Assembly (NCBI RefSeq): GCF_012843265.1 | Contig: NZ_JABAIT010000025.1 | Location: 1 to 52,146, forward strand | DNA from: Bacillus sp. DNRA2 | GTDB taxonomy: Bacteria > Bacillota > Bacilli > Bacillales > Cytobacillaceae | Length of the DNA stretch: 52,146 nt | Reading direction: 5' to 3' | Shown here: in pieces, positions 37,959-48,803 of the stretch | Layout: the number at the start of each line of letters is the position of its first letter | How positions within the stretch are numbered: position 1 is the first letter of the stretch | Notes under the pieces: model-generated | Told to the model about the DNA's origin: nothing | The model's database searches: none | Seen by the model: the letters and a program-made list of their open reading frames with translations, nothing else | Position numbers and translations under genes: made by a program

Positions 37959-38904
37959 GGTCAATCCTGGAACAATCATCGAAGGGAAATGGCACCAGAA
38001 CCGTTATACCATTGTAAAAGAGCTAGGTAACGGTGCGAACGGCATTGTTTACTTGGCTCGAGCTGCCAATCAGAAGCAGGTGGCAATAAAAATGAGTGAT
38101 AATAGTATGTCGATTACCTCTGAGGTAAATGTGCTAAAATCCTTTGCTAAGGTCCAGGGTTCAACCCTTGGGCCTTCTTTGCTTGATGTAGATGATTGGG
38201 TAAGACGAACTGGTAAGATATCCTTTTATGTAATGGAGTATATCGAAGGGCCAGACCTTTTGTCTTATATTCAAAAAAAGGGCCAGGAATGGACCAATGT
38301 GTTAATTTTACAATTGTTATCCGATTTGGATCAACTCCACCAAAATGGATGGGTATTTGGAGATTTAAAGCCTGAGAATTTAATTGTCTCAGGACCTCCT
38401 CCGCAAATTCGATGTATCGATGTTGGTGGAACGACGATTAAAGGGCGAGCGATTAAAGAATATACCGAGTTTTTCGACCGTGGTTATTGGGGGCTTGGGA
38501 GTAGAAAAGCTGAGCCAAGCTATGATTTATTTGCTGTCGCCATGATTATGATTAATACAATCTATCCAAAACGCTTTAAGAAGACAAGTGGGGGCATCCT
38601 TCAACTAAAAGAAATGATTCGTCAAAAAAGTGAACTAAGGAAGTTGGATGGAGTACTGCTTAATGCGTTACAAGGGAATTACAATTCGGCTGGACAGATG
38701 CGGACCGACATGCTTAATACTTTGAAGCATGTTCCACGTCAAACACAGCAAGCACCAAGTGCAACACGAAAAACAAACAGCACAAAAAGTAGGGCCCAAC
38801 ACACGAAACGAAAAAAGAAAAGCAACACCATCGAAACATTGGTTATTGCGGCGATTATCGTTACTTTATATACGATTTATATTTTTGGACAACTTTTACC
38901 GTAA
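37927..38904 (+). CDS. yabT: Membrane-anchored Ser/Thr protein kinase YabT
   Basis: 325 residues. Glycine loop LGNGANGIVYLA, catalytic lysine in QVAIK, catalytic loop GDLKPENL, and DVGG in place of DFG, as in B. subtilis YabT. A basic linker (about 265-300, KHVPRQ to TKRKKKSN) precedes one C-terminal membrane helix. In B. subtilis it is a DNA-stimulated kinase acting during spore development, with RecA among its targets; the basic linker fits DNA binding. It overlaps yabS by about 30 bases. A parS-like sequence lies within its linker codons. Confidence 0.92.
   Translation: MMNHSLKSQCKVNPGTIIEGKWHQNRYTIVKELGNGANGIVYLARAANQKQVAIKMSDNSMSITSEVNVLKSFAKVQGSTLGPSLLDVDDWVRRTGKISFYVMEYIEGPDLLSYIQKKGQEWTNVLILQLLSDLDQLHQNGWVFGDLKPENLIVSGPPPQIRCIDVGGTTIKGRAIKEYTEFFDRGYWGLGSRKAEPSYDLFAVAMIMINTIYPKRFKKTSGGILQLKEMIRQKSELRKLDGVLLNALQGNYNSAGQMRTDMLNTLKHVPRQTQQAPSATRKTNSTKSRAQHTKRKKKSNTIETLVIAAIIVTLYTIYIFGQLLP
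38730..38745. other. parS-like sequence inside yabT
   Basis: TGTTCCACGTCAAACA differs from the parS form TGTTCCACGTGAAACA at one base, which breaks the central CACGTG. It encodes part of the linker (HVPRQTQ). Weak or no ParB binding is likely unless the mismatch is tolerated. Confidence 0.35.
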
Positions 38905-39047
38905 AATATTGAAACTATTATGAATGTCATTCGTATGATAAACGATGAGCGAAAAGCAAAAAACTAGTAAAATGAGGCTTTATATTTTGAAACTAACATA
39001 GTAAAAATGATAAGCTTTTATTAACAATATTAATAAGGAAGATTATC

Positions 39048-41000
39048 ATGCTAGAAAATAAGGTGGACCTCTTTCTCAAGCATCAAGGAATTGACTTATT
39101 CAATAAAGGGGTGGTGATAGGGGTTTCTGGTGGACCGGATTCTTTAGCGCTACTTCATTATTTATGGTCACGACGAAAATTGTGGAATTTATCTATCGTC
39201 GCAGCGCATGTAGACCATATGTTTCGTGGCCAAGAGTCATATCTTGAGGCAACTTTTGTTAAAAAATATTGCGATGAGCTTGGAATTCCTTGCGAAATTA
39301 CGCATATCGATGTTCCGGCTGTAATTGCAAAGACGAATAAGAATGCCCAAGTTGCTTCAAGAGAATCGCGATATCAATTTTATCATCAAGTTATGGAGGC
39401 TTATCAATATCATTATTTAGCCCTCGGTCATCATGGTGATGATCAAATTGAAACAATATTGATGAGACTTACTCGTGGCAGTTCAAGTATGGCAAGAGCA
39501 GGGATTTTATTTGCACGCCCTTTTTACAATGGGCAAATTATCAGACCATTTTTAAGTGTTACTCGGGATGAGATAGAAGAATATTGCAAGCGGAGTAAAC
39601 TTGTACCGAGGAGAGACCCGAGCAACCAAAAAGATATTTATAGCCGTAATCGATTTCGAAAATATGTGCTTCCGTTTTTAAAAAAAGAAAATCCACAAGT
39701 GCATAATCATTTTCAGCGGTTTAGCGAAGAACTTCAAAGTGATGAGGAATTTCTACAGGAATTAACGGTTCAAAAAATGAATACAGTAATGAGAACAGAA
39801 CCGGGAAAAATTTCTCTTGACATAAAAATGTTTTCAACAATGCCAATGCCTTTACAACGGAGAGGGATTCAACTAATATTAAAATATCTTTATCTTGACA
39901 GGCTTGACCAGCTTCAATCTATACATACTGATCAAATATTCAACTTAATTAAGAATATCCATCCATCGGGACAGCTTGATCTTCCAGATGATTTGAAGGT
40001 AATACGCTCATACAACAATTGTAGTTTCCAATTTGCTGAGGAGTGTGCAGACACCTACCACTATGAAATTCTGGAGTCTAATACGATTGAGTTGCCGAAT
40101 GGACAATCATTAGCCATCGAATTTAATCAGGCTGAGCCTCACACACAAGATTGTTTTTCCATTACATTGAATCCACAGCAAATTAACTTGCCACTTGTGA
40201 TTCGTACCCGGAAAAATGGAGATAAAATGAGCATAAAAGGTATGTCTGGAACAAAAAAGATAAAAGATATCTTTATTGATCAAAAAGTCCCGATCCATTT
40301 GCGGAACCAATGGCCGATTGTCGCAGATAGTAATGATCATATTCTGTGGTTGCCTGGTCTGAAAAAATCCCAATTTGACGCTGAGGGAACACCTGAAAAC
40401 GGCACTATACAATTAATATATAAATGCAATGATTCTTCTAGGGGGCAACTAGTAATGAAAAGAGATATTGAAAAGATATTAATTACTGAAGAGGAGATCC
40501 AAGCTAAAATTAAGGATCTTGCTCAAGAATTGACAGAGGAATATCAAGATAAATTTCCTTTGGCAATTGGGGTTTTAAAGGGCGCAATGCCATTTATGGG
40601 CGATTTGTTAAAGCGAATTGACACCTATTTAGAAATGGATTTTATGGATGTCTCCAGCTATGGGAATTCAACTGTTTCTTCAGGAGAAGTCAAAATTTTA
40701 AAGGATCTCGATACATCTGTTGAAGGCCGCAACATCTTGATTATTGAGGATATTATCGATAGTGGTTTGACATTAAGCTATCTTGTAGAGCTATTCCGTT
40801 ATCGAAAAGCGAAATCAATTAAAATTGTTACATTGCTGGATAAACCAACAGGTCGAAAAGCAGATTTACAAGCTGATTATGTAGGGTTTGTTGTTCCAGA
40901 TGCGTTTGTAGTTGGATACGGTCTTGATTATGCCGAAAAGTATCGGAACCTTCCATATATTGGGGTTTTGAAACCTGAGGTATATACAAATAACAACTAA
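39048..41000 (+). CDS. tilS-hprT: Fused tRNA(Ile)-lysidine synthase / hypoxanthine-guanine phosphoribosyltransferase
   Basis: 650 residues in one frame. Residues 1-469 are TilS: the ATP-pyrophosphatase loop VSGGPDS (26-32), [19 protein letters not shown], the [16 protein letters not shown] region and the C-terminal TRKNGDKM domain. Residues 470-650 are Hpr[25 protein letters not shown] and the PRPP loop [12 protein letters not shown]. TilS makes lysidine on the CAT anticodon of tRNA-Ile; HprT salvages hypoxanthine and guanine. They are separate adjacent genes in B. subtilis; fused forms exist in Listeria. An internal ATG (40455) with AGGGGG 9 bases upstream could still make free HprT. Confidence 0.93.
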   Translation: MLENKVDLFLKHQGIDLFNKGVVIGVSGGPDSLALLHYLWSRRKLWNLSIVAAHVDHMFRGQESYLEATFVKKYCDELGIPCEITHIDVPAVIAKTNKNAQVASRESRYQFYHQVMEAYQYHYLALGHHGDDQIETILMRLTRGSSSMARAGILFARPFYNGQIIRPFLSVTRDEIEEYCKRSKLVPRRDPSNQKDIYSRNRFRKYVLPFLKKENPQVHNHFQRFSEELQSDEEFLQELTVQKMNTVMRTEPGKISLDIKMFSTMPMPLQRRGIQLILKYLYLDRLDQLQSIHTDQIFNLIKNIHPSGQLDLPDDLKVIRSYNNCSFQFAEECADTYHYEILESNTIELPNGQSLAIEFNQAEPHTQDCFSITLNPQQINLPLVIRTRKNGDKMSIKGMSGTKKIKDIFIDQKVPIHLRNQWPIVADSNDHILWLPGLKKSQFDAEGTPENGTIQLIYKCNDSSRGQLVMKRDIEKILITEEEIQAKIKDLAQELTEEYQDKFPLAIGVLKGAMPFMGDLLKRIDTYLEMDFMDVSSYGNSTVSSGEVKILKDLDTSVEGRNILIIEDIIDSGLTLSYLVELFRYRKAKSIKIVTLLDKPTGRKADLQADYVGFVVPDAFVVGYGLDYAEKYRNLPYIGVLKPEVYTNNN

Positions 41001-41068
41001 GAGAAAAATAAGAAGCAGGTGGGATGCTATATCGGCTTGCGAATCGCAATCCTGACAAGGTTAATTCC

Positions 41069-41098
41069 TTGTAATGCCGCAATTTTTTATGATACTAT
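41069..41098 (+). promoter_or_regulatory. Possible sigma-A promoter of ftsH
   Basis: TTGTAA (41069-41074) and TACTAT (41093-41098) are 18 bases apart, upstream of GGGAGGAGG. Both hexamers are imperfect. Confidence 0.4.
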
Positions 41099-41133
41099 TT
41101 AATATAGTTTGCTCAGTAGGGAGGAGGTAAGGG

Positions 41134-43080
41134 ATGAATCGGATCTTCCGTAATACCATCTTTTATTTATTGATATTTTTAGTCATCATTGGCGTAGTTA
41201 GCTTTTTCAATGGTAATAATGAGCCTACCGAAAATATTACGTACGATAAGTTTATTCAATACTTGGAAGAAGGCCAGGTTACTACACTTACATTACAGCC
41301 TGAACGCGGTGTTTATCAAGTCCGCGGACAGTTGAAAAATTACGAAGAAGGAAAATACTTCTTAACTTATGTTTGGAACAGTGAGGAATCGTTGTCCCAA
41401 ATCAAAAAGGCCGCAGCAAAAGCTGAGGTTGAAGTGTTACCAGCAAAGGAAACAAGTGGTTGGGTAACATTTTTCACATCGATTATTCCATTTATCATTA
41501 TCTTTATCCTCTTCTTCTTCTTGTTAAACCAAGCTCAAGGTGGCGGTAGCCGCGTTATGAACTTTGGTAAAAGTAAAGCCAAGCTTTACAATGATGAGAA
41601 GAAAAAGGTTCGCTTTAAAGATGTAGCTGGAGCGGATGAAGAAAAGCAAGAGCTAGTAGAAGTGGTTGAATTTCTTAAAGACCCTCGCAAATTTGCAGAG
41701 TTAGGTGCCCGGATTCCTAAAGGGGTTTTATTAGTAGGACCTCCTGGAACTGGTAAAACATTATTAGCAAGAGCGGTTGCTGGTGAAGCTGGCGTGCCAT
41801 TCTTCTCTATTAGTGGTTCCGACTTTGTTGAGATGTTTGTAGGGGTAGGGGCATCGCGTGTTCGTGACTTATTTGAAAATGCGAAGAAAAACTCCCCGTG
41901 TATTATTTTTATTGACGAAATTGATGCGGTTGGTCGCCAGCGTGGTGCCGGTTTAGGCGGAGGCCATGATGAACGTGAACAAACGCTAAACCAATTACTT
42001 GTTGAAATGGATGGTTTCGGTGCTAATGAAGGAATTATTATCATTGCAGCGACAAACCGCCCAGATATTTTAGACCCGGCATTATTAAGACCTGGTCGAT
42101 TTGATCGCCAAATTACAGTTGATCGTCCTGATGTAAATGGACGTGAAGCAGTTCTAAAAGTACATGCTCGTAATAAGCCGCTTGATGAAGCAGTAAACCT
42201 TCGGGCTATTGCTACAAGAACACCTGGATTCTCTGGTGCGGACTTAGAAAACTTGTTAAATGAAGCTGCCTTAATTGCGGCAAGACGCAACAAGAAAAAG
42301 GTTGATATGCTTGATATCGATGAAGCTACTGACCGTGTTATTGCTGGACCAGCGAAAAAGAGCCGCGTGATTTCTAAAAAAGAACGTAATATTGTTGCTT
42401 TCCACGAAGCGGGTCATACTGTAATTGGTCTTATTCTTGACCAAGCTGATATGGTTCATAAAGTTACAATCGTCCCTCGTGGTCAAGCTGGCGGCTATGC
42501 AGTTATGTTGCCAAGAGAAGATCGTTATTTCATGACCAAGCCTGAATTGTTAGATAAAATTACTGGTTTACTCGGTGGACGCGTTGCTGAAGAAATTGTA
42601 TTTGGTGAAGTAAGTACCGGTGCTCACAATGACTTCCAGCGTGCCACAGGTATCGCTCGCAAGATGATCACAGAGTACGGAATGAGTGACAAGCTCGGAC
42701 CAATGCAATTTGGCCAAGCCCAAGGTCAAGTATTCTTAGGTAGAGACATTAACAACGAGCAAAACTATTCAGATGCAATTGCATATGAAATTGATTTGGA
42801 AATGCAGCGTTTCGTTAAAGATTGTTATGAAAATGCTAGAAAAATTTTAACAGAAAATCGAGAGCTCTTGAATTTAATTGCCAATACCTTGTTAGAGGTT
42901 GAAACATTAGATGCAGAACAAATTAAGAGCCTTAAAGATCATGGCGCTCTGCCTGATCGCAAGGTTAGTGCATCCAATGATACGACAACGACAACCTTAG
43001 ATGATGTAATTGTTAATATTTCTGCCAAGCAGGATGAAATACAAAACAAGGACGACGATTCTAACAATAAAATTGATTAA
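41134..43080 (+). CDS. ftsH: ATP-dependent zinc metalloprotease FtsH
   Basis: 648 residues. Two membrane helices (about 6-24 and 111-131) flank an extracytoplasmic loop. The AAA+ domain has GPPGTGKT near 200, FIDEID near 258 and the arginine-finger region RPGRFDR; the zinc site HEAGH is at about 424. The acidic C-terminal tail is variable. It degrades membrane and regulatory proteins, and in B. subtilis is required for sporulation via Spo0A control. Confidence 0.97.
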   Translation: MNRIFRNTIFYLLIFLVIIGVVSFFNGNNEPTENITYDKFIQYLEEGQVTTLTLQPERGVYQVRGQLKNYEEGKYFLTYVWNSEESLSQIKKAAAKAEVEVLPAKETSGWVTFFTSIIPFIIIFILFFFLLNQAQGGGSRVMNFGKSKAKLYNDEKKKVRFKDVAGADEEKQELVEVVEFLKDPRKFAELGARIPKGVLLVGPPGTGKTLLARAVAGEAGVPFFSISGSDFVEMFVGVGASRVRDLFENAKKNSPCIIFIDEIDAVGRQRGAGLGGGHDEREQTLNQLLVEMDGFGANEGIIIIAATNRPDILDPALLRPGRFDRQITVDRPDVNGREAVLKVHARNKPLDEAVNLRAIATRTPGFSGADLENLLNEAALIAARRNKKKVDMLDIDEATDRVIAGPAKKSRVISKKERNIVAFHEAGHTVIGLILDQADMVHKVTIVPRGQAGGYAVMLPREDRYFMTKPELLDKITGLLGGRVAEEIVFGEVSTGAHNDFQRATGIARKMITEYGMSDKLGPMQFGQAQGQVFLGRDINNEQNYSDAIAYEIDLEMQRFVKDCYENARKILTENRELLNLIANTLLEVETLDAEQIKSLKDHGALPDRKVSASNDTTTTTLDDVIVNISAKQDEIQNKDDDSNNKID

Positions 43081-43089
43081 CACATAGAA

Positions 43090-43117
43090 AGGCGCTCCAA
43101 GCGAGCGCCTTTTTTTC
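43090..43117 (+). terminator. Terminator of ftsH
   Basis: AGGCGCTC / GAGCGCCT with a 5-base loop and seven Ts. Confidence 0.9.
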
Positions 43118-43181
43118 ACGATTAATCCCAATTATGTTATGATGCACATTAGAGATAAAATATTGAAAAGTGGTGAGTACG

Positions 43182-43961
43182 GTGATTTTTGTTTTTGACG
43201 TTGGTAATACAAATATCGTTTTAGGTGTTTATGACAATGATGAACTTAAACACCATTGGAGAATTGAAACGAATCGAAATAGAACAGAAGATGAATTTGG
43301 GATGATCGTAAAGCAATTATTTGACCATGCTAATTTATCTTTTTCAGAAATTAATGGAATCATTATTTCATCGGTTGTTCCTCCCATCATGTTTGCGCTA
43401 GAAAGAATGTGTAACAAATATTTCCACGTTAAGCCGCTTGTGGTCGGACCTGGTATCAAAACAGGACTCAATATTAAATATGAAAACCCTCGTGAGGTGG
43501 GAGCAGATCGAATTGTAAATGCAGTTGCAGCGATTCATGAATACGGGAGCCCACTTATTATTGTTGATTTTGGCACGGCCACTACCTATTGTTATGTAAA
43601 TGAACATCATCAATATATGGGCGGGGCAATTGCACCTGGGATCGGAATATCGACAGAAGCCTTATATTCTAGAGCAGCAAAGCTACCGCGTATTGAAATC
43701 GTCCGTCCTGACCATATCATTGGTAAAAATACCGTTTCGGCGATGCAAGCAGGTATTTTATATGGATATGTCGGCCAAGTGGAAGGTATCGTGCAAAGAA
43801 TGAAAGCGCAAAGTCCTGAAACACCAAAGGTTATTGCTACCGGTGGTCTAGCAACATTAATCGCTGAAGAATCGAAAGTGATTGATGTGGTTGACCCGTA
43901 TCTAACTTTAAAGGGACTTAAATTAATTTATAAACGAAATATGGAAAACATAAAGAAATAA
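43182..43961 (+). CDS. coaX: Type III pantothenate kinase
   Basis: 259 residues of the ASKHA-fold CoaX family: FDVGNTN near the start, [22 protein letters not shown] and GGAIAPGI. It phosphorylates pantothenate, the first step of CoA synthesis. GTG 43182 gives [19 protein letters not shown] just upstream serves as binding site and overlaps the earlier in-frame GTG 43170. Confidence 0.95.
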   Translation: MIFVFDVGNTNIVLGVYDNDELKHHWRIETNRNRTEDEFGMIVKQLFDHANLSFSEINGIIISSVVPPIMFALERMCNKYFHVKPLVVGPGIKTGLNIKYENPREVGADRIVNAVAAIHEYGSPLIIVDFGTATTYCYVNEHHQYMGGAIAPGIGISTEALYSRAAKLPRIEIVRPDHIIGKNTVSAMQAGILYGYVGQVEGIVQRMKAQSPETPKVIATGGLATLIAEESKVIDVVDPYLTLKGLKLIYKRNMENIKK

Positions 43962-43988
43962 TCAGGTCATCAAGGAAGGAGCAAATCC

Positions 43989-44867
43989 ATGAACGATTAT
44001 TTAGTTAAGGCACTAGCCTTTGATGGTAAGGTTAGAGCGTATGCGGTTAGATCGACTGAAACCGTATCGGAAGCACAAAAGAGGCACAACACGTGGCCAA
44101 TTGCTTCGGCGGCATTAGGTCGAACCTTGTCTGCTGGAGCGTTGATGGGCGCGATGTTGAAGGATGATGCCAAGCTTACGATTAAAATCGAAGGTGGCGG
44201 GCCCATCGGTCCGATTTTAGTTGATAGCAATACAAAGGGAGAAGTACGTGGATATGTAACAAATCCGCATATTCACTTTGAAAATAATGATCAAGGTAAA
44301 TTGAATGTAGGAAAAGCAGTTGGTAGAGACGGTATGCTCACGGTGGTTAAGGACCTTGGGTTACGTGACTTTTTCTCTGGTCAAGTACCACTTATTTCCG
44401 GCGAATTAGGTGAGGATTTTACTTACTATTTTGCCTCCTCTGAACAAGTGCCTTCATCCGTAGGCGTAGGAGTCCTAGTGAATCCAGATAATTCGATTTT
44501 AGCTGCAGGTGGTTTTATTATTCAGCTTATGCCTGATACAGATGATCAAACGATCTCGAAGATTGAAGCAAGTCTCAAACAAATGCCACCGGTCTCGACC
44601 TTGATTGAAAGGGGACTCTCGCCAGAGGAGCTGCTTGAGGAAGTGTTAGGAAAGGGTAATGTTCAGTTCTTGGAAACTCTCCCGGTTAAATTTGCCTGCA
44701 ATTGTACAAAAGAACGTTTTGCCACAGCCATTATTGGATTAGGTAAAAAGGAAATTGAGGATATGATTGAAGAAGATGGCCAGGCCGAAGTGCATTGTCA
44801 TTTTTGTAATGAATTTTATTTGTTCACAAAAGAAGAACTATCTGAGTTACATAGAGAAGCTCAATAA
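43989..44867 (+). CDS. hslO: Redox-regulated chaperonin Hsp33
   Basis: 292 residues. The C-terminal redox switch is intact: C237-N-C239 and C270-H-F-C273 bind zinc when reduced and form disulfides under oxidative stress, exposing the holdase surface. The N-terminal domain includes [24 protein letters not shown] precedes the ATG. It lies between coaX and the PPIase gene as in B. subtilis. Confidence 0.96.
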   Translation: MNDYLVKALAFDGKVRAYAVRSTETVSEAQKRHNTWPIASAALGRTLSAGALMGAMLKDDAKLTIKIEGGGPIGPILVDSNTKGEVRGYVTNPHIHFENNDQGKLNVGKAVGRDGMLTVVKDLGLRDFFSGQVPLISGELGEDFTYYFASSEQVPSSVGVGVLVNPDNSILAAGGFIIQLMPDTDDQTISKIEASLKQMPPVSTLIERGLSPEELLEEVLGKGNVQFLETLPVKFACNCTKERFATAIIGLGKKEIEDMIEEDGQAEVHCHFCNEFYLFTKEELSELHREAQ

Positions 44868-44891
44868 CGGAGAAGCAGTGGAGGAAGGTCT

Positions 44892-45761
44892 GTGAAAAAA
44901 CAGCACTATCTTATTGTTATTGCCTGTCTAGTTGTCTTCAATATTGCGACCATTGCTTATTTTCAATTACGGTCAGATGACCAAGGGGAATCAGTCGCTT
45001 CGATTGGAAACGAGAAGATTAGCCGTCAGGAATGGCTAAATGAAATGGAAGCAAGGCATGGCGAGAGCGTACTCAAGGATTTAGTTGATCAAAAGGTTAT
45101 TAAGCAAATAGCGAAAAAATACAAAATCACAGTGACTGACAAGGAAGTAGAGCGCGAATTATTATTTGTGAAAACCTCTTCCTATGTGGAAAACCTTGAA
45201 GAAAATGAAGAAAAGCTTAAGGAACAAATAAAGTTAAACTTGCTGCTTGAGGAAATTCTCACAAAGGACGTGGCAATCTCCAATAAAGAGCTTAAGAACT
45301 ATTATGATGACAATCAAAAACAGTTTTATATTCCAAATTCCTTTCAATTAGCGCAAATCATTGTTCATACAAAAAAAGAAGCTGAGCAAACTATCGAGGA
45401 ATTAGAGCAAGGTTCTAGCTTCGAAGTGTTAGCGATGGAAAAATCGATTGATTCATTATCTGCCAGTCAAGGTGGTAATATTGGCTTTGTCAGTGAAGAG
45501 GAAGAACGAGTTACGCCAGAAGTCCTGATGAAAATCAAGAAACTAAGTCCGGGGAAATGGACTGGTCCACACAAAACCGATGAAGGTTATACTATTTTTC
45601 TTTTAAAAGAAAAAATTTCTGAAAAGAAGTACTCATATAGCGAGGTTAAAAACCAAATCAGGCGTCAGCTTGCGCTCGAGCAAATGGGAGCTAAATTGAA
45701 TGCTGATGTTTTCTGGAACGAAGCGAAAGTTGAATGGTTTTACGGGAATAAGGAAAATTAA
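44892..45761 (+). CDS. yacD: PrsA/SurA-like peptidyl-prolyl isomerase (YacD-type)
   Basis: 289 residues. One N-terminal hydrophobic segment (about 5-25) suggests a signal anchor; no convincing lipobox is seen, unlike PrsA. A SurA-type helical region (about 35-130) leads into a parvulin domain (about 145-250; QLAQIIVHTKKEA, SQGGNIGFV, SPGKWTGPHKTDEGYTIFLL). It probably assists folding outside the membrane. GTG 44892 follows GAGGAAGG. Confidence 0.88.
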   Translation: MKKQHYLIVIACLVVFNIATIAYFQLRSDDQGESVASIGNEKISRQEWLNEMEARHGESVLKDLVDQKVIKQIAKKYKITVTDKEVERELLFVKTSSYVENLEENEEKLKEQIKLNLLLEEILTKDVAISNKELKNYYDDNQKQFYIPNSFQLAQIIVHTKKEAEQTIEELEQGSSFEVLAMEKSIDSLSASQGGNIGFVSEEEERVTPEVLMKIKKLSPGKWTGPHKTDEGYTIFLLKEKISEKKYSYSEVKNQIRRQLALEQMGAKLNADVFWNEAKVEWFYGNKEN

Positions 45762-45771
45762 TAAAGTCGAG

Positions 45772-45808
45772 AAAAGGGTATCTGTTTGCATAACAAATAC
45801 CCTTTTTA
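45772..45808 (+). terminator. Terminator of the coaX-hslO-yacD unit
   Basis: AAAAGGGTAT / ATACCCTTTT, extended by TGTT / AACA after a mismatch, then Ts. Confidence 0.85.
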
Positions 45809-45872
45809 TTACCCTGTTTTATTTTAAAAGGTGATTACTGCAGAAATTTTTTAATTTTTCCCGCAAAAATGA

Positions 45873-45901
45873 TTGACAAATACTGAGTAAGTTGGTAGGA
45901 T
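45873..45901 (+). promoter_or_regulatory. Sigma-A promoter of cysK
   Basis: TTGACA (45873-45878) and TAGGAT (45896-45901), spacing 17. No S-box or T-box is visible. CymR control, known in B. subtilis, is likely, but I cannot define an operator. Confidence 0.7.
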
Positions 45902-45946
45902 TTAATTAAACCTATGAAAATACTCGGATTAAGAGGTGGAGAGAAT

Positions 45947-46873
45947 ATGGTACGTGTAGCAAATTCAGTAGCAGATTTAGTTGGGCAAACACCAATCGTG
46001 AAATTAAATCGTGTAGTTGACGAAAACAGCGCAGATGTTTACTTAAAATTAGAATATTTTAACCCTGGAAGTAGTGTAAAAGACCGAATTGCTTTATCGA
46101 TGATTGAAGCAGCAGAGGCCGAAGGAGTATTAAAACCAGGCGATACAATTATTGAGCCAACTAGTGGGAATACAGGAATTGGCTTAGCGATGATTGCTTC
46201 TGCTAAAGGTTATCGAGCTATTTTAGTAATGCCAGAAACCATGAGCTTAGAGCGCCGCAATTTACTTCGTGCATACGGTGCGGAGTTAGTATTAACTCCT
46301 GGACCTGAAGGTATGGGCGGTGCAATCCGTAAAGCAGAAGAATTAGCTAAGGAAAACGGATACTTCGTTCCACAGCAATTCAATAACTTTGCTAACCCAG
46401 AAGTTCACAAAAATACAACAGCTAAAGAGATTGTTGAGCAAGTTGGCGGACAATTAGATGCATTTATCGCAGGTATTGGAACTGGTGGAACGATTACTGG
46501 TGTAGGTCAAGTTCTTCGTGAAGAAATCCCTGGTGTTAAAGTTTATGCGGTAGAGCCTTCTGATTCACCAGTATTATCAGGTGGAAAACCTGGTCCGCAT
46601 AAGATCCAAGGTATTGGAGCAGGCTTCGTACCAAAAGTGTTAAATACAGACGTTTACGATGAAATTATTCAAGTATCAACTGAACAAGCATATGAAGCAG
46701 CACGAAATACAGCGAGCAAAGAAGGAATCCTGGCAGGAGTTTCTGGCGGAGCAGCAATTTATTCAGCGCTTAAACTTGCCAAAGAGCTTGGAAAAGGTAA
46801 AAAAGTATTAGCGATTATTCCTGATAACGGTGAGCGTTACTTTAGTACACCACTTTATCAATTTGAAGATTAA
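45947..46873 (+). CDS. cysK: Cysteine synthase (O-acetylserine sulfhydrylase)
   Basis: 308 residues. The PLP lysine is K45 in [21 protein letters not shown] near 70 binds the substrate, [10 protein letters not shown] near 175 the cofactor phosphate. It makes cysteine from O-acetylserine and sulfide. ATG 45947 follows GAGGTGGAG. The pab genes that follow cysK in B. subtilis are missing; folP is next. Confidence 0.97.
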   Translation: MVRVANSVADLVGQTPIVKLNRVVDENSADVYLKLEYFNPGSSVKDRIALSMIEAAEAEGVLKPGDTIIEPTSGNTGIGLAMIASAKGYRAILVMPETMSLERRNLLRAYGAELVLTPGPEGMGGAIRKAEELAKENGYFVPQQFNNFANPEVHKNTTAKEIVEQVGGQLDAFIAGIGTGGTITGVGQVLREEIPGVKVYAVEPSDSPVLSGGKPGPHKIQGIGAGFVPKVLNTDVYDEIIQVSTEQAYEAARNTASKEGILAGVSGGAAIYSALKLAKELGKGKKVLAIIPDNGERYFSTPLYQFED

Positions 46874-46882
46874 TATGTTGCT

Positions 46883-46917
46883 AAAAAGGCAAAGGCTTCG
46901 GCCGATGCCTTTTTTTT
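46883..46917 (+). terminator. Terminator of cysK
   Basis: AAAAAGGCA / TGCCTTTTT outer stem with an inner GGC-TTCG-GCC hairpin, then Ts. Confidence 0.88.
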
Positions 46918-47072
46918 ATGCAGTATATTGGAGATAAAGGAAATGAAATGAGACATGACTTCATTTTCTTGCTACAATGAAAAATATTGTAATTTCATGT
47001 AAAATAAGAGAAGGTTATGAAGGAATTTGTCCCCTGTCAGGAACAGTGGTTAACTTTCAGGAGGTTTGTTGA

Positions 47073-47924
47073 ATGAAAAAAGACCTAAAAAGCATCATCA
47101 AGTGTGGACCTTATACACTTGATTATCGTGATAAGACGTTAATTATGGGGATTTTAAATGTGACTCCGGATTCTTTCTCTGATGGAGGCCATTTTAATCA
47201 AATCGATCGTGCTGTTCAACATGCAATCGAAATGGTTGAGCAAGGAGCTGATATCATTGATGTTGGCGGGGAATCAACCCGTCCTGGCTATGAGCAAATT
47301 TCTGTTCAAGCGGAATTAGACAGGGTAATCCCTGTGATTCAGGCGCTTGTTGAAAAGGTTCAAGTTCCGATTTCAATTGATACCTATAAAGCGGAGGTAG
47401 CCCGTCAAGCAGTCATGGCCGGAGCGCATATTATTAATGACATATGGGGAGCAAAAGCGGACCCAGACATGGCTAAAGTGGCTGCAGATCTGCAGGTGCC
47501 AATCATTTTGATGCATAACCGACCCGAGCGTAATTATCATGATTTCATGCGTGATGTCTTAGTCGACCTCTATGAAAGTATTATTAAGGTCAGACAAGCA
47601 GGAGTGAAGGACGAAAACATCATTCTTGATCCAGGTATTGGCTTTGCCAGAGATCTTGAACAAAACTTGGAAACAATGCGAAACTTGGATAAAATCGTAG
47701 CGCTTGGCTTTCCTGTGTTATTGGGGACTTCAAGAAAGTCGATGATTGGTAATGTTTTAAACCTGCCACCAAGTGAACGATTAGAAGGGACGACGGCGAC
47801 GGTTTGTTATGGAATCCAAAAAGGGTGCCAAATCGTTAGAGTTCATGATGTTAAGGAAATCGTAAGAGCAGCAAAAATGATGGATGCTTTAATGTCAAAG
47901 GGGGAGTATAGTGGACAAAATTGA
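47073..47924 (+). CDS. folP: Dihydropteroate synthase
   Basis: 283 residues. NVTPDSFSDGG (29-39) and DVGGESTRPG near 67 form the pterin and PABA/phosphate loops; ILMHNRP and DPGIGFARD follow. It is the sulfonamide target, joining PABA to the pterin. AGGAGG precedes the ATG. It overlaps folB by 14 bases, opening the folate cluster. Confidence 0.97.
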   Translation: MKKDLKSIIKCGPYTLDYRDKTLIMGILNVTPDSFSDGGHFNQIDRAVQHAIEMVEQGADIIDVGGESTRPGYEQISVQAELDRVIPVIQALVEKVQVPISIDTYKAEVARQAVMAGAHIINDIWGAKADPDMAKVAADLQVPIILMHNRPERNYHDFMRDVLVDLYESIIKVRQAGVKDENIILDPGIGFARDLEQNLETMRNLDKIVALGFPVLLGTSRKSMIGNVLNLPPSERLEGTTATVCYGIQKGCQIVRVHDVKEIVRAAKMMDALMSKGEYSGQN

Positions 47925-48273
47925 ACTAAAACAAATGGAGTTTTACGGTTATCACGGTGTATTTCCTGAGGAAACAGCACTTGGTCAACGTTTTATCGTT
48001 GATTTAATCGTGTCTTGCGATTTAAAGCAAGCAGGTAAAACAGATAATCTTGATGATTCAATCAACTATGCTGAGTTATTTTCCATTTGTAAAGAAGTTG
48101 TTGAGGGAACACCCTTCAAATTAATTGAAGCGGTAGCTGAAACAATATCCACTAACATTCTAACGGCTTATTCAGCAATAGAAGAATGTACAGTAAAAGT
48201 TATTAAACCTGACCCACCTATCCCTGGTCATTACCAGCATGTAGCCGTTGAAATAAAAAGGAGCAGATCATAG
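47911..48273 (+). CDS. folB: Dihydroneopterin aldolase
   Basis: 120 residues, full length: MEFYGYHGVFPEE with the conserved tyrosine and glutamates, GQRFIVDL and VKVIKPDPPIPGHY. It converts dihydroneopterin to hydroxymethyl-dihydropterin. The start is GTG 47911 with GGGGGAG upstream. Confidence 0.96.
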   Translation: MDKIELKQMEFYGYHGVFPEETALGQRFIVDLIVSCDLKQAGKTDNLDDSINYAELFSICKEVVEGTPFKLIEAVAETISTNILTAYSAIEECTVKVIKPDPPIPGHYQHVAVEIKRSRS

Positions 48274-48803
48274 TGGGAAGGAATACAGCTTATTTAGCGC
48301 TCGGCTCAAATCTTGGTGATCGTTTTGAAAACTTGAAACAGGCGATTAGGGCGCTAGCCAACGAAAAAGACATAAGTGTGGTAAATATTTCATCAATTTA
48401 TGAAACGGAACCAGTTGGCTATGTCGACCAAGACCCATTTCTAAATATGGTGATACAAGTAGAAACTGGACTTTCCCCAATAGAACTGCTAAAGTTATCT
48501 TTAAAAATTGAAAACGACCTTGGCAGAATCAGGGAAATTAAATGGGGGCCAAGAACATTAGACCTTGACATTCTAATGTATAATCAAGAAAATATTGAAA
48601 CAGAAGAGTTAATAGTTCCTCATCCTCGGATGCATCAAAGAGCATTTGTGTTAATACCTCTCTTAGAAATCAACCATCACATTCACGTACCGAAGATAGA
48701 GAAACCTTTGAAATTATGGGTGGAGAAACTACCTGATAAAGAAGGAGTACGGATATGGAAGCGGATAAATGGGGAAGACGTATTCGCGCTTTTCGAAAGC
48801 TAA
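48273..48803 (+). CDS. folK: Hydroxymethyl-dihydropterin pyrophosphokinase
   Basis: 176 residues: LALGSNLGDR (6-15), SSIYETEPVGYVDQDPFLN, and the metal/ATP motif GPRTLDLDIL near 90. It activates the pterin for FolP. GTG 48273 overlaps the folB stop codon by one base, with AAAGGAG upstream. Confidence 0.96.
   Translation: MGRNTAYLALGSNLGDRFENLKQAIRALANEKDISVVNISSIYETEPVGYVDQDPFLNMVIQVETGLSPIELLKLSLKIENDLGRIREIKWGPRTLDLDILMYNQENIETEELIVPHPRMHQRAFVLIPLLEINHHIHVPKIEKPLKLWVEKLPDKEGVRIWKRINGEDVFALFES

Noticed and set aside
41586-42293. 235-residue open frame antisense to ftsH
   Set aside because: It mirrors the highly conserved AAA+ domain of ftsH; the open frame reflects codon bias on the other strand. 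No start signal or family match.
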